This document shows, piece by piece, positions 28,562 through 37,353 of a stretch of 64,000 nt of DNA. Source of the stretch: an uncultured Alphaproteobacteria bacterium. GTDB lineage: Bacteria > Pseudomonadota > Alphaproteobacteria > Rhodobacterales > Rhodobacteraceae. The notes under the pieces are model-generated. The model was not told the origin of the DNA and did not search any database. It saw nothing but the letters and a program-made list of their open reading frames with translations. The stretch spans positions 18,224 through 82,223 of the forward strand of contig CAJWEI010000003.1 of NCBI GenBank assembly GCA_913031285.1. Direction: 5' to 3'. Position 1 is the first letter of the stretch, and each line of letters starts with the position of its first letter. The position numbers were made by a program, and so were the translations under genes.

Positions 28562-29254
28562 ATGGGAAATTCTGTTTTAATCGTTGGTGCTGGTTTCGGC
28601 CTGAGTGCTTCTCTTGCACGATTGTTTTCTCGCGAAGGAATGTCCGTTGTTTTAGCGTCGCGCAATATTGCAAAACTGGAGCATATCGCGGCTGAAACTG
28701 GCGCTAATCTTCATAAATGTGACGCAAGCGACATAAATGATGTGAACCTATTGTTTACAGCACTTGATGAGAACCTAGGCACGCCCGATCTTGTGATTTA
28801 TAATCCGTCAGCCACCGTGAGGGGACCGATCCAAAACCTTGACCCAGAGAAGGCCAAAGAAGCCATAAATATCACATGCTTTGGTGCATTTCTCGTGGCG
28901 CAACAAGCCTCAAAAAGGATGTTGGAACGTGGTCATGGAAGCATTTTTTTTACAGGAGCGACTGCTGGCGTGAAGGGGTTCCCCAATTCTTCTGTCTTTG
29001 CCATGGGTAAATTTGCACTTCGCGGTCTTGCACAATCCTTAGCCCGCGAATTACACCCGAAAAACGTCCATGTTGGGCATTTTGTAATTGATGGCGGAAT
29101 TCGCTCGATCCACCGGCCTGAGCGACATGATAATGGTAACGATAATATGTTGGATCCAGATGCGCTGGCCCAAACATATTTACAATTTTATCACCAGCAC
29201 CGGAGTGCCTGGGCATGGGAAGTAGAATTGCGCCCTTGGGTTGAGAGTTTCTAA
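28562..29254 (+). CDS. SDR-family protein lacking the catalytic Tyr
   Basis: A 230-residue Rossmann-fold protein. The cofactor loop is VGAGFGLSASLARLF (near 8-22). The usual YxxxK site reads F146-A-M-G-K150, so the catalytic Tyr is Phe, and the usual Ser position reads TGATAG. The following KFALRGLAQSLARELHPKNV is standard SDR. I recall a family branch with this Phe/GKFALR pattern, so this may be a branch trait rather than damage. AGGAG precedes the ATG. Function uncertain: reductase with altered chemistry, or cofactor-binding only. Confidence 0.8.
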   Translation: MGNSVLIVGAGFGLSASLARLFSREGMSVVLASRNIAKLEHIAAETGANLHKCDASDINDVNLLFTALDENLGTPDLVIYNPSATVRGPIQNLDPEKAKEAINITCFGAFLVAQQASKRMLERGHGSIFFTGATAGVKGFPNSSVFAMGKFALRGLAQSLARELHPKNVHVGHFVIDGGIRSIHRPERHDNGNDNMLDPDALAQTYLQFYHQHRSAWAWEVELRPWVESF

Positions 29255-29432
29255 GCTAGTTTATCAAATGCAGTTAGCTCGAGGTTACCCTAAATAGATG
29301 GATTGAGATATATGAAACCTCGACAATTCTGTCTGAGCAAGCTTTAAACTCAAGTTTGAATTTCAGTATTGGGTAGACAAAAGTGTAAACATTTTCCTTA
29401 CTGTTTGAGAATGCCGGCAAAGGAGGCTAGCT

Positions 29433-30518
29433 ATGTCCGGAATTGAAAAGCTAAAGCAGAGTATTATTGAAAATTTTGGAACTCCATGTCCGGTGATTGA
29501 TCTTGATATTGTTGAAAAGAATATCAGCCGTGCTCAAAAACTATGTGATGAAAAGGGACTTTTGAATAGACCACACATAAAAACTCATAAATCACCTGTC
29601 TTGGCAAAAATGCAAATTGCTTCTGGAGCAAAGGGTATAACATGTCAAAAGCTGGGAGAGGCAGAAGTGATGGTCGATGCGGGTATAACTGATATAGTCA
29701 TTGCTACTAACCTTTTGGGTGCTTCAAGGTCGGGTCGTCTAGCTGCATTGCAAAAGCGTGTAGGTCTAAAAGTTTGTGCTGATAACCCGATCTCGATCGG
29801 GGCCTACTCAGATGCGGCGCATGCGGCAGAGCGCAGCCTCGATGTAATGATCGAATGTGATACTGGACAAAAACGTGCTGGTGTAGAATCGCCTGCCGAG
29901 GTGATGACGCTTGCGCAAATCATAAAAGATGATCCTATGCTAAATTTTGTAGGTTTATTGTTCTACCCTCCGCAAGATGGCTGGGTTCGAACTCAAGAAT
30001 TCTGGAACCAAACCAAAGCAGGACTAGCAAGGTTAGGGTTGTCGGCTAAGATTGTTTCGACAGGGGGTACTCCAAACTTTCGAAATATTGGTCAATTGGA
30101 TGGAGCAACGGAACATCGGGCGGGAACATGCATTTTTAATGATCTGATGACGATTAATGCTGGAGTAGCCGGTCTCGAAGACTGTGCTTTTCAAGTGTTT
30201 ACAAGCGTTGTGAGCCGCGGGGGGGCGGGCCGTGGTATCCTTGATGCAGGTTCCAAAACATTGACTTCTGATCAATTTGGATTGGAAGGGTTTGGGAGGC
30301 TTGTAGAACATCCAGATGCAGTCATTGAAAAATTTGCTGAAGAGCACGGATTTTTAAACCTTTCAAGATGTAAAAATGCGCTTCAGGTAGGTGATATCGT
30401 AAGGGTTATTCCAAACCATGTGTGCGTCGCAGTTAATATGGTAGATCAGTTAGTCGCAGTGCGTGGTAATGAAATTGTTGATGTCATTCCCGTTGCCGCA
30501 CGCGGAAAGCTTGTTTGA
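29433..30518 (+). CDS. D-threonine aldolase-like PLP enzyme (alanine racemase fold)
   Basis: A 361-residue fold type III PLP enzyme of the DSD1/D-threonine aldolase group. The Schiff-base Lys is in NRPHIKTHKSP (near 50). STGGTPNF (near 211) binds the PLP phosphate, and EHRAGTCIFND follows. A C-terminal metal site, VIPNHVCVAVN (near 329), holds the conserved His and Cys. These enzymes cleave beta-hydroxy-D-amino acids to glycine plus an aldehyde, or dehydrate them. A perfect AAAGGAGG precedes the ATG. No partner gene is obvious. Confidence 0.87.
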   Translation: MSGIEKLKQSIIENFGTPCPVIDLDIVEKNISRAQKLCDEKGLLNRPHIKTHKSPVLAKMQIASGAKGITCQKLGEAEVMVDAGITDIVIATNLLGASRSGRLAALQKRVGLKVCADNPISIGAYSDAAHAAERSLDVMIECDTGQKRAGVESPAEVMTLAQIIKDDPMLNFVGLLFYPPQDGWVRTQEFWNQTKAGLARLGLSAKIVSTGGTPNFRNIGQLDGATEHRAGTCIFNDLMTINAGVAGLEDCAFQVFTSVVSRGGAGRGILDAGSKTLTSDQFGLEGFGRLVEHPDAVIEKFAEEHGFLNLSRCKNALQVGDIVRVIPNHVCVAVNMVDQLVAVRGNEIVDVIPVAARGKLV

Positions 30519-30931
30519 TCATGGTTCAATTGTGATTTAGCTTAGTAAAAGAAAACTTGATTTTACCTAGAATTACGCATCGCCTCTTATACGCAAATCA
30601 GCTTTTGACGCAAGAGCACGAATATGAAAGTTATCCCCAAAGTGCTTTATTTAAATAAATAATGTTGGAGCATGCTCTCCCGATAAAGCGGCAGTTTTGG
30701 CTCTGGCATTGCCACTGCAAACCACAGACCAAAAGTTCGAATCGTCTACTGAAGCTTACCGCGTCGTCAAATTTTATACTTTGTGGCGTAAGCTGGGGCC
30801 TTACTTTAAGTGCCCCAATCAGAAACATTTGGAGGAACCCGTTCAAGTGCTTTACTTCAAGGCGATTTGAGTTGTTTAAGTTTAAAGAGACGTTTCATCT
30901 ACGGCTTTGTAAAATAAACCGCTTGCGCAAC
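30519..30931. other. Gene-free stretch with a protein-like fragment
   Basis: About 410 bases. A forward frame at about 30661-30870 reads protein-like (LALALPLQTTDQKFESS, then YTLWRKLGPYFKCPNQ). It has no start codon after the preceding stop and no ribosome site. It may be a gene fragment; I do not recognise it. Confidence 0.3.
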
Positions 30932-31598
30932 TCAACTGTACATCCTTGAGCGGTTTTCAATAACAGAATTTTCTGGCTGGGGTGAAGAAAATTCCACGTA
31001 ATTAAGCGGCATTTTGCCAAAGCTCCCAACACCTTCGATTATTAGCAAAAAATCAGTCAGATATTTTGCGTTTACATCTTGCACAAAGTCGTCTGTTAAC
31101 AGCCAGTATTTATTGCTTTTTATGCTGTTCTTTAAAAGTCGATAAACCAATATAACGTCTTCACCGGCAATTTCTTCAAATTGACGGATTTTTTTGATCT
31201 CAAACTCGCCTTTGTGCGCGACAATCTTTAATCTTAAATTCTCTGATTGAAAGCATGGATCGCATCCGCATGCTTGCACAAACATAAGCTCGGAGGTTTT
31301 TTTTGAAGGCTTGGTTTGCAAGCTCCATGGCACCAATAATATCGTTTGCTTTAGATCCCTTACCGTCATCCTGACAAAAGAAAAATGCAGCATCCCCTTC
31401 AAGTTTATTCAGGTTCATGACGGGCTCTATTTTTTCGATCACTGCTTCGAGTAAATCAGAAATTATTGTCTCGGCATGGGCTTCAAACATATCGGCCATT
31501 TTGCCGCCAACGACTGGCTTCTTTCGAAGTTTGTGTAATTTAATAAAATCTGTTTATCCACTAATGTCGGTGATCAGCAGGTAACCTCCATAAGACAT
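30932..31598 (-). pseudogene. Broken DUF2652 (adenylate cyclase-like) gene
   Basis: Reading through two lesions restores one 221-residue protein. From the ATG at 31598 it starts MSYGGYLLITDISG, then an in-frame TAA at 31554-31556 replaces the expected Tyr of the family's ISGYT motif. The frame continues TDFIKLHK and SDLLEAVIEKIEP, then shifts at a run of eight T (31297-31304; eight A on the coding strand). Seven would keep the frame. The second part includes CGCDPCFQSENLRLKIVAHKG and runs to the stop at 30932. DUF2652 proteins relate to class III nucleotidyl cyclases; their role is poorly known. Either lesion alone would kill the product. The homopolymer shift could be a sequencing error; the stop codon is less likely to be. 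Confidence 0.85.
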
Positions 31599-31890
31599 AT
31601 TTCAACTTTCTTAAATAAAACTTTTATCCATGATTTGGATAAAAACACTATTAAACATCTTCTCAAATATTTGATATATACGAGTGCAATTTTGAATAAA
31701 TTGATCACTTAAAAAAATTTACTCAATAAATTTGAAATTGAAGATAGTTATGCTTGTTACCGATACTTTGGTTAACCATTTTACTGTCTAAACTAGATTT
31801 CATTAATTGTTGCTTTAGCACTTCTACCTCGTGTTTAAGCAGGGAGTCTTGTAAGTTCTATGTTAAAGCCAAATGTAAAAGGGGCCAAAT

Positions 31891-32835
31891 ATGCCTGACT
31901 ATAACCAACCTCTAAGTGGGAATGAAATGATCCGTACGGGTGGGACTGCAACATTTATGAGGTTGCCTTCACAAGATACAGCAAAAGGTTTAGATGCATG
32001 TTTTGTGGGAATACCAATGGATATTGGGACATCCAATCGCCCAGGAACAAGGTTAGGCCCACGTCAAATTCGAGATGAAAGCCGGATGCTGCGACCCTTT
32101 AATATGGCAACTGGTGCCGCACCGTTTGCTAAAATGCAAGTGGCTGATATTGGGGACGTTCCAATAAATACTTTTGATTTGAAAAAATCGGTAGATATCA
32201 TCACTAACCATTATGACGAATTGTTATCTTATGGGGCAATTCCATTGACCCTTGGGGGGGATCATACGCTGACTTGGCCGATTTTGCGTGCAATGCGCAA
32301 TAAATATGGACCGGTAGCTTTGATACATGTAGATGCACATGCTGATATCAATGATGAAATGTTTGGCGAAAAGATTGCGCACGGCTGTCCTTTTCGTCGC
32401 GCATGGGACGATGAATGTCTCAATAATGAAAAAGTATTCCAAATTGGCCTTCGAGGAACTGGTTATAGCGCTAAAGATTTTGATTGGGCACGACAGCAAG
32501 GTTGGACTGTCATTCCTGCAGAAGAATGTTGGTACAAGTCGCTTAGGCCTTTAATGCGTGACATAAGAACTAAGATTGGAAATATTCCGGTTTATTTAAC
32601 TTATGACATTGATAGCCTCGATCCAGCTTATGCACCTGGGACAGGAACTGTCGAGGTAGGCGGGCTTACCTCAATACAGGGGCTTGAGATTATTCGTGGC
32701 ATGTCTGGCCTGAATATAGTTGGATGCGATCTTGTCGAAGTATCCCCGCCTTACGATCCTTTTGGAAATACAGCGCTAACAGGAGCAAATTTTCTGTATG
32801 AGATGTTATGCACCCTGCCAAAGTGCCTGGCCTAG
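31891..32835 (+). CDS. Agmatinase-family ureohydrolase
   Basis: A 314-residue arginase-superfamily enzyme with all di-manganese ligands: GGDHTLTWP (near 119), HVDAHADIND (near 148) and YDIDSLDPAYAPGTG (near 237). It hydrolyses a guanidino compound to urea plus an amine. Agmatine is the default guess; guanidinobutyrate or guanidinopropionate are equally compatible. An AAAGGGG-type ribosome site precedes the ATG. It is convergent with the IclR gene (15-base gap). Confidence 0.9.
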   Translation: MPDYNQPLSGNEMIRTGGTATFMRLPSQDTAKGLDACFVGIPMDIGTSNRPGTRLGPRQIRDESRMLRPFNMATGAAPFAKMQVADIGDVPINTFDLKKSVDIITNHYDELLSYGAIPLTLGGDHTLTWPILRAMRNKYGPVALIHVDAHADINDEMFGEKIAHGCPFRRAWDDECLNNEKVFQIGLRGTGYSAKDFDWARQQGWTVIPAEECWYKSLRPLMRDIRTKIGNIPVYLTYDIDSLDPAYAPGTGTVEVGGLTSIQGLEIIRGMSGLNIVGCDLVEVSPPYDPFGNTALTGANFLYEMLCTLPKCLA

Positions 32836-32850
32836 CTTCCTGATATGTGG

Positions 32851-33612
32851 CTAATTGAACAGGGCTCTTTGTAAAAGATTTGCTCCTTTTTGCAAACTAG
32901 GTAGTCTTTCTTTTGCTTGTTCAGTTGACATCCTTTGAGATGGTCCATGTGTGGCAAGGGCCCCTATAAAATTGCCTTGGACGTCCAATACTGGCACTGC
33001 TATGGCGATCATCCCGACCATAAACTCTTCGCCATCTAGTGCATATCCAAGTTTCTGACATTGCTTAATATCAGTCATTAATTCCTCTGGTGTGGTCCTA
33101 GTTTGATCAGTATATTTGTCCAAAATCATACTATTTACCAATGTTTGACAGTCTTTCTTTCGCAAGCTGGATAAAAAAACCTTCCCACTTGCTGTGCAAT
33201 GGAAGGGTACAGAAGACCCGATAGGCAATTGAATGCGAAATGCCCAATTGGTTTCGACGCGATCCAGATAGTTCATTCCAGTCATTTCGGAAACAACAAA
33301 GTTAACCGTTTCTTCTGTTTCTTTGGCTACCCGCTCCAGTATTTTATGGCGAATGATATGGTTTTGAGATGTGTTCAAAAGACCTGAAGCTATATTCCTA
33401 AGACGACGACTTGGCCTTAGCTTTTTACCACCGGGGTCTCGGATTAAAAACCCTTGGCTTTCAAGAGTGGAAACAAGCCTGTGAATTGTCTGTTTGGGTA
33501 AGCCAATATTTTGGTTTAATTCCGTTGCACTCAACGCTTTATTCGCACTCGAGAGTGTTTCCAGGATAAGCAAAGTTCTTAGATTGGTGGGAATACGACT
33601 TTCTTCTGCCAT
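32851..33612 (-). CDS. IclR-family transcriptional regulator
   Basis: A 253-residue regulator. The N-terminal winged helix is seen in LLILETLSSANKALSATELNQNIGLPKQTIHRLVSTLESQGF (residues about 15-57, discussed by its ends only). A C-terminal ligand-binding domain has SVPFHCTASGKVFLSSL (near 135) and DGEEFMVGMIAIAVPV (near 195). IclR proteins usually control adjacent catabolic genes. This gene is divergent from the GMC oxidoreductase at 33705 (92-base gap), which is the likely target. ATG 33612 is preferred to an upstream GTG at 33639; neither has a clear ribosome site. Confidence 0.9.
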   Translation of the reverse strand: MAEESRIPTNLRTLLILETLSSANKALSATELNQNIGLPKQTIHRLVSTLESQGFLIRDPGGKKLRPSRRLRNIASGLLNTSQNHIIRHKILERVAKETEETVNFVVSEMTGMNYLDRVETNWAFRIQLPIGSSVPFHCTASGKVFLSSLRKKDCQTLVNSMILDKYTDQTRTTPEELMTDIKQCQKLGYALDGEEFMVGMIAIAVPVLDVQGNFIGALATHGPSQRMSTEQAKERLPSLQKGANLLQRALFN

Positions 33613-33704
33613 TTTAACTTGTACTCTTGTAGGAATCACTTTCTAGTTTAATATAACAATAAACGAGAAAAAAAGTCTCATTTTTTGATTTTCGGGGGAT
33701 ATTT

Positions 33705-35306
33705 TTGGAATTTGACTTCGTAGTAGTTGGCGCAGGGTCAGCAGGTTGTGCGATAGCCAGTCGTCTTTCTGAGAATGGTCGCTTTACTGTTGCGTTGTTG
33801 GAGGCAGGCGGGAAAGACATGAATCCCTGGATTCATATACCGGTTGGTTACTTCAAAACTATGGGGAATAAGTCGACCGATTGGTGCTATAAAACCGAAC
33901 CTGACAGTGGCTTAAATGGACGTTCGCTGTCTTGGCCTCGCGGCCGAGTTTTGGGAGGCTCAAGTTCTATAAATGGTTTGTTATATGTCCGTGGTCAGGC
34001 ACAAGACTTCGATCATTGGCGTCAACTCGGCAATACTGGCTGGTCATGGGATGATGTCTTGCCTTATTTTAAGCGCGCAGAGAGCTGGCAAGGGGAACCT
34101 CCTATCGATTCTGCGAGAGGTACAGATGGGCCTCTAAAAGTTTCTCCCACCAGGCTTAGCCGCGAAGTTGTTGATAAATGGGTGGAGTCGGCTGTTGCTG
34201 CTGGCTACCGACGTTGTGCGGATTACAACGGATCTGATCAAGAAGGTGTTGGTTATTTTCAGCTTACATCCCATCAAGGTCGAAGGTGGTCAAGTGCAGT
34301 AGCATATCTTAATCCTGCTAGGAACCGGCAAAATCTAAAGATTATCACGCACGCTCAAGCCGAGCGATTGATTGTAGAAGAGGGCCGGATCGTTGCTGTT
34401 CGCGCTAATATCAGAGGGAAATCCACAGATGTCTATGCAAAATGTGAGGTAGTTTTGTCCTGTGGAGCGATTGGCTCACCCCAAATTTTAATGTTGTCTG
34501 GCATAGGGTGCGCCTCTGAAATCAGCGATCTCGGAATAAACCCAATTCTTGATCTACCAGGCGTGGGTAAAAATTTACAAGATCATTTGCAGGCGCGTCC
34601 AATCTTCAAGACTAATCTTCCAACAATAAATATCGAAACAAACAATATATTTAAGCAGGCTCTGATTGCTTTAGAGTATTTGGCCAAGCGAACTGGCCCG
34701 ATGACTATGGCGGCCAGTTTGGGCACAGCCTTTTTGAAAACGAATGCTGCTTTGGAAACTCCTGACATTCAATTTCATATACAGCCCTTCAGTGCTACGG
34801 TTCCAAGTGATGGTCCACATAAGTTTTCAGCCTTTACGGCGTCTGTTTTGCAACTCCGTCCCGAAAGTACTGGAGAAATAAACTTAAAAACGAATAATTG
34901 GAGAGACGCACCTGCTATTCATCCCAACTACCTAGCAACAACCCTTGATCAAAGTACACTTGTAAAAGGCATTCAGGTTGCTCGTAAGATCGCTAAATTT
35001 GAACCTTTAAAATCTTATATTGTAGAAGAATTTGCCCCTGGGAGTGAAATCTCAGTTAATGACGAAATTGGCATTTTAGAATGGGCTCGTAACACAAGCG
35101 TTACGATCTATCATCCTACAGGTACATGTAAAATGGGATCTGATAAAATGGCGGTTGTTGATGAACGGCTGCGGGTACATGGGGTGCGTGGATTGCGCGT
35201 GGCGGACTGCTCCATCATGCCTAAGATTACTTCGGGCAATACCAATGCCCCAGCGATCATGATTGGCGAAAAAGTGTCTGAAATGATAATAGAGGATGCT
35301 GCTTGA
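33705..35306 (+). CDS. GMC-family FAD oxidoreductase
   Basis: A 533-residue flavoprotein, the second GMC enzyme in the window. FAD motif [18 protein letters not shown] starts at residue 6, [18 protein letters not shown] is near 80, and [18 protein letters not shown] is near 250. The C-terminal catalytic residues are in [10 protein letters not shown] (near 470) and TSGNTNAPA (near 509). The start is TTG, a few bases after GGGGGA. It is divergent from an IclR regulator and followed 25 bases later by the TerC gene. The alcohol or polyol substrate is unknown; the nearby TRAP system could import it. Confidence 0.9.
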   Translation: MEFDFVVVGAGSAGCAIASRLSENGRFTVALLEAGGKDMNPWIHIPVGYFKTMGNKSTDWCYKTEPDSGLNGRSLSWPRGRVLGGSSSINGLLYVRGQAQDFDHWRQLGNTGWSWDDVLPYFKRAESWQGEPPIDSARGTDGPLKVSPTRLSREVVDKWVESAVAAGYRRCADYNGSDQEGVGYFQLTSHQGRRWSSAVAYLNPARNRQNLKIITHAQAERLIVEEGRIVAVRANIRGKSTDVYAKCEVVLSCGAIGSPQILMLSGIGCASEISDLGINPILDLPGVGKNLQDHLQARPIFKTNLPTINIETNNIFKQALIALEYLAKRTGPMTMAASLGTAFLKTNAALETPDIQFHIQPFSATVPSDGPHKFSAFTASVLQLRPESTGEINLKTNNWRDAPAIHPNYLATTLDQSTLVKGIQVARKIAKFEPLKSYIVEEFAPGSEISVNDEIGILEWARNTSVTIYHPTGTCKMGSDKMAVVDERLRVHGVRGLRVADCSIMPKITSGNTNAPAIMIGEKVSEMIIEDAA

Positions 35307-35331
35307 TGATTAAAAATATTGAGGAATACAG

Positions 35332-36000
35332 ATGATAGAAACAGCCGTTGATTTTGGCCAGATTATTATAGCAGATCTTATTTTGTCTGGTGACAACGCT
35401 CTTATTATCGGTATGGCCGCTGCTGGCCTAGCGCCTGAATTACGTAAAAAAGCGATTGTTTACGGTATGGTTATTGCCGCCGTGCTGCGTATTGTGTTTG
35501 CGGTTGTGGCGACCAAGCTACTAGGCGTACCTGGGCTTTTATTTATTGGGTCATTACTTTTATTTTGGGTGTGTTGGCGACTTTTTGAAGAAATCCGAGA
35601 AGGTCAGCACGTGCAAAATGAGCAATTTGAAAGCACGGATGGGTACTACGAGGGTCACGAGACGGAAAATTCTAAGCGGACACTTGGGGCTGCTTTAATC
35701 TCTATCACGATTGCCGATGTTTCGATGTCGCTTGATAATGTTCTGGCAGTGGCAGCAATTGCGGACGGCAATACTCAAATGTTGGTTTTTGGACTGGCTT
35801 TAGCTATCTTGCTTATGGCTTTTGCAGCGACTTTCATAATGAAATTGCTGACCCATTATCCTTGGATTTCTTGGCTGGGTCTAATTGTATTGATCTATGT
35901 TGCATCTGAGATGCTGTATAGGGGAGTTTTTGACATCAGTTATGGCATAGGCCCTATGCTGGGAATAGTAGAGGGTTGGCATATTGGTAAGGGTCATTAA
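35332..36000 (+). CDS. TerC-family membrane protein (YjbE-like)
   Basis: A 222-residue polytopic protein with about seven hydrophobic segments. The family's acidic membrane motifs are [15 protein letters not shown] (near 16-30) and [18 protein letters not shown] (near 128-145). TerC-type proteins export manganese or other divalent metals, in some cases to metallate secreted enzymes. It follows the GMC gene by 25 bases and may share its transcript, though the functional link is unclear. A terminator follows. Confidence 0.88.
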   Translation: MIETAVDFGQIIIADLILSGDNALIIGMAAAGLAPELRKKAIVYGMVIAAVLRIVFAVVATKLLGVPGLLFIGSLLLFWVCWRLFEEIREGQHVQNEQFESTDGYYEGHETENSKRTLGAALISITIADVSMSLDNVLAVAAIADGNTQMLVFGLALAILLMAFAATFIMKLLTHYPWISWLGLIVLIYVASEMLYRGVFDISYGIGPMLGIVEGWHIGKGH

Positions 36001-36041
36001 AATTAATGGAATTTGGCCCGTTTAATTGGGTCAAAAAAGAG

Positions 36042-36078
36042 AAAATCCAACGGTTGTGCCTTCAGCGTCGGATTTTTT
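36042..36078 (+). terminator. Rho-independent terminator after terC-type gene
   Basis: AAAATCCAACG (36042-36052) pairs with CGTCGGATTTT (36066-36076) with one mismatch and a 13-base loop; the T run continues to 36078. It separates the GMC/TerC transcript from the TRAP genes. Confidence 0.75.
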
Positions 36079-36116
36079 AATAACCAAGAAGGCATAATCT
36101 AAGGGAGGAGACTTTA

Positions 36117-37223
36117 ATGTTTGACCTTAAAAAATTGAAGATTGGTGCTGCTGCAATAAGCGTCAGCGCCGCAATGATTGCCTCGGTTACTACGGCCGAA
36201 ACGGTTATTCGCATACAATCTGTTCTAGGCAATTCAACAGACGAAGTACGTATGGTTGAAAGTTTTGCCACAGATGTTGCTGCATTAACTGGCGGGTCTG
36301 TGAAGATTGAAATTTTGCCTGCCGGAGCTGTTGTTGGCCCACGAGATATTATGGATGCGGTTGACGCTGGACTAGTTGAAGCTGGATTTGCTTGGACACA
36401 CTACTGGGGTGGAAAGCACCCAGCAGCTAACCTCTTTGGCGCTCCGATTGCGGGTGCTGGTGTAGGTCTAGATGCCATGGCGTTCCTATCTTGGTTTCAA
36501 TACGGCGGTGGTAAAGAACTTTACGACCGGCTCTGGGATGAGATGGGTGTAAACGTTAAAGGCTTTATGTTGCAGCCAGTTGGGCCAGAAGCATTGGGTT
36601 GGTTCCCAGAGCCTATTAATTCTATGGATGATTTCCGTAAACTACGCTTCCGTGCCCCTCCCGGTATGGTTGGCGCTGCTTACAATGAAATTGGTGTTGC
36701 CGCCGTCGCTATGGGTGGTGGTGATATTTTACCTGCACTGGAAAAAGGTGCGATCGACGCTGCTGAGTGGTGCTGTCCGAAGCCAGACTCAGTATTTGGT
36801 TTCCAAAAAGTTCTGAAGCACTATTACCTACAAGGTCTGCATCAAGTTGTTGTAAACGCAGACCTTTACATAAACGGTGATGTATATAACAGTTTATCAG
36901 CAACTGAACAGAAAGCCATTGAGGTCGCTGCAAATGCATCTCTATCCAAATCAATGTCGTATCGTATTTACGAAAACGGTAAAGCGCTTAAAGATTTGAC
37001 AGAGAATCACGGTGTTATCTTGGAAGATACGCCCTCAGATTACTTCACAGAATATATGGCTGCTGCGAAAAAACTCCTAGAGGCTGCAGCTGAGGAAAAT
37101 GAATTCTTTGCAGAAGTATGGCAGTCACAAAAAGATTTTGCTGACATTGCGGTTCCTTTCTGGGCTGGTGCACAGGCTTCAAACGCTGGTTTGGGGAAAG
37201 CACACGCTGACACGTTAAAATAA
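36117..37223 (+). CDS. TRAP transporter substrate-binding protein (DctP family)
   Basis: A 368-residue periplasmic binding protein. It has a signal peptide ending near AAMIASVTTAE. The mature protein starts with TVIRIQSVLGNSTDEV, and the family's LRFRAPPGMVG (near 177) holds the Arg that normally clamps a substrate carboxylate. EKGAIDAAEWCCPKPD (near 211) is also typical. GGGAGGAG precedes the ATG. The ligand is probably an organic acid, by family rule. It is followed by a strong hairpin and the fused permease gene. Confidence 0.92.
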   Translation: MFDLKKLKIGAAAISVSAAMIASVTTAETVIRIQSVLGNSTDEVRMVESFATDVAALTGGSVKIEILPAGAVVGPRDIMDAVDAGLVEAGFAWTHYWGGKHPAANLFGAPIAGAGVGLDAMAFLSWFQYGGGKELYDRLWDEMGVNVKGFMLQPVGPEALGWFPEPINSMDDFRKLRFRAPPGMVGAAYNEIGVAAVAMGGGDILPALEKGAIDAAEWCCPKPDSVFGFQKVLKHYYLQGLHQVVVNADLYINGDVYNSLSATEQKAIEVAANASLSKSMSYRIYENGKALKDLTENHGVILEDTPSDYFTEYMAAAKKLLEAAAEENEFFAEVWQSQKDFADIAVPFWAGAQASNAGLGKAHADTLK

Positions 37224-37236
37224 TGATTTGATGACA

Positions 37237-37277
37237 ATGTTTGGGGCCCAAATGGGCCCCAAACATCATCTTTTTTT
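37237..37277 (+). terminator. Strong hairpin between TRAP binding protein and permease
   Basis: ATGTTTGGGGCCC (37237-37249) pairs perfectly with GGGCCCCAAACAT (37254-37266) around a 4-base loop: 13 pairs. It is followed by CATC and seven T. It lies inside the apparent operon, 13 bases after the dctP stop, so it probably acts as a partial terminator or mRNA 3'-end stabiliser that makes more binding protein than permease. Confidence 0.85.
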
Positions 37278-37353
37278 GGAAAAAGAATCAGGTTTTTTCC
37301 TGAAAAAGAACGCACCTGCTCAATAAAGAGAGCATATGAAGGGAGAACGGGGC

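Noticed and set aside
33613..33704. GAGA...TCTC repeat between IclR and GMC genes as an IclR operator
   Set aside because: Only four pairs within an A/T run; does not resemble known IclR palindromes.
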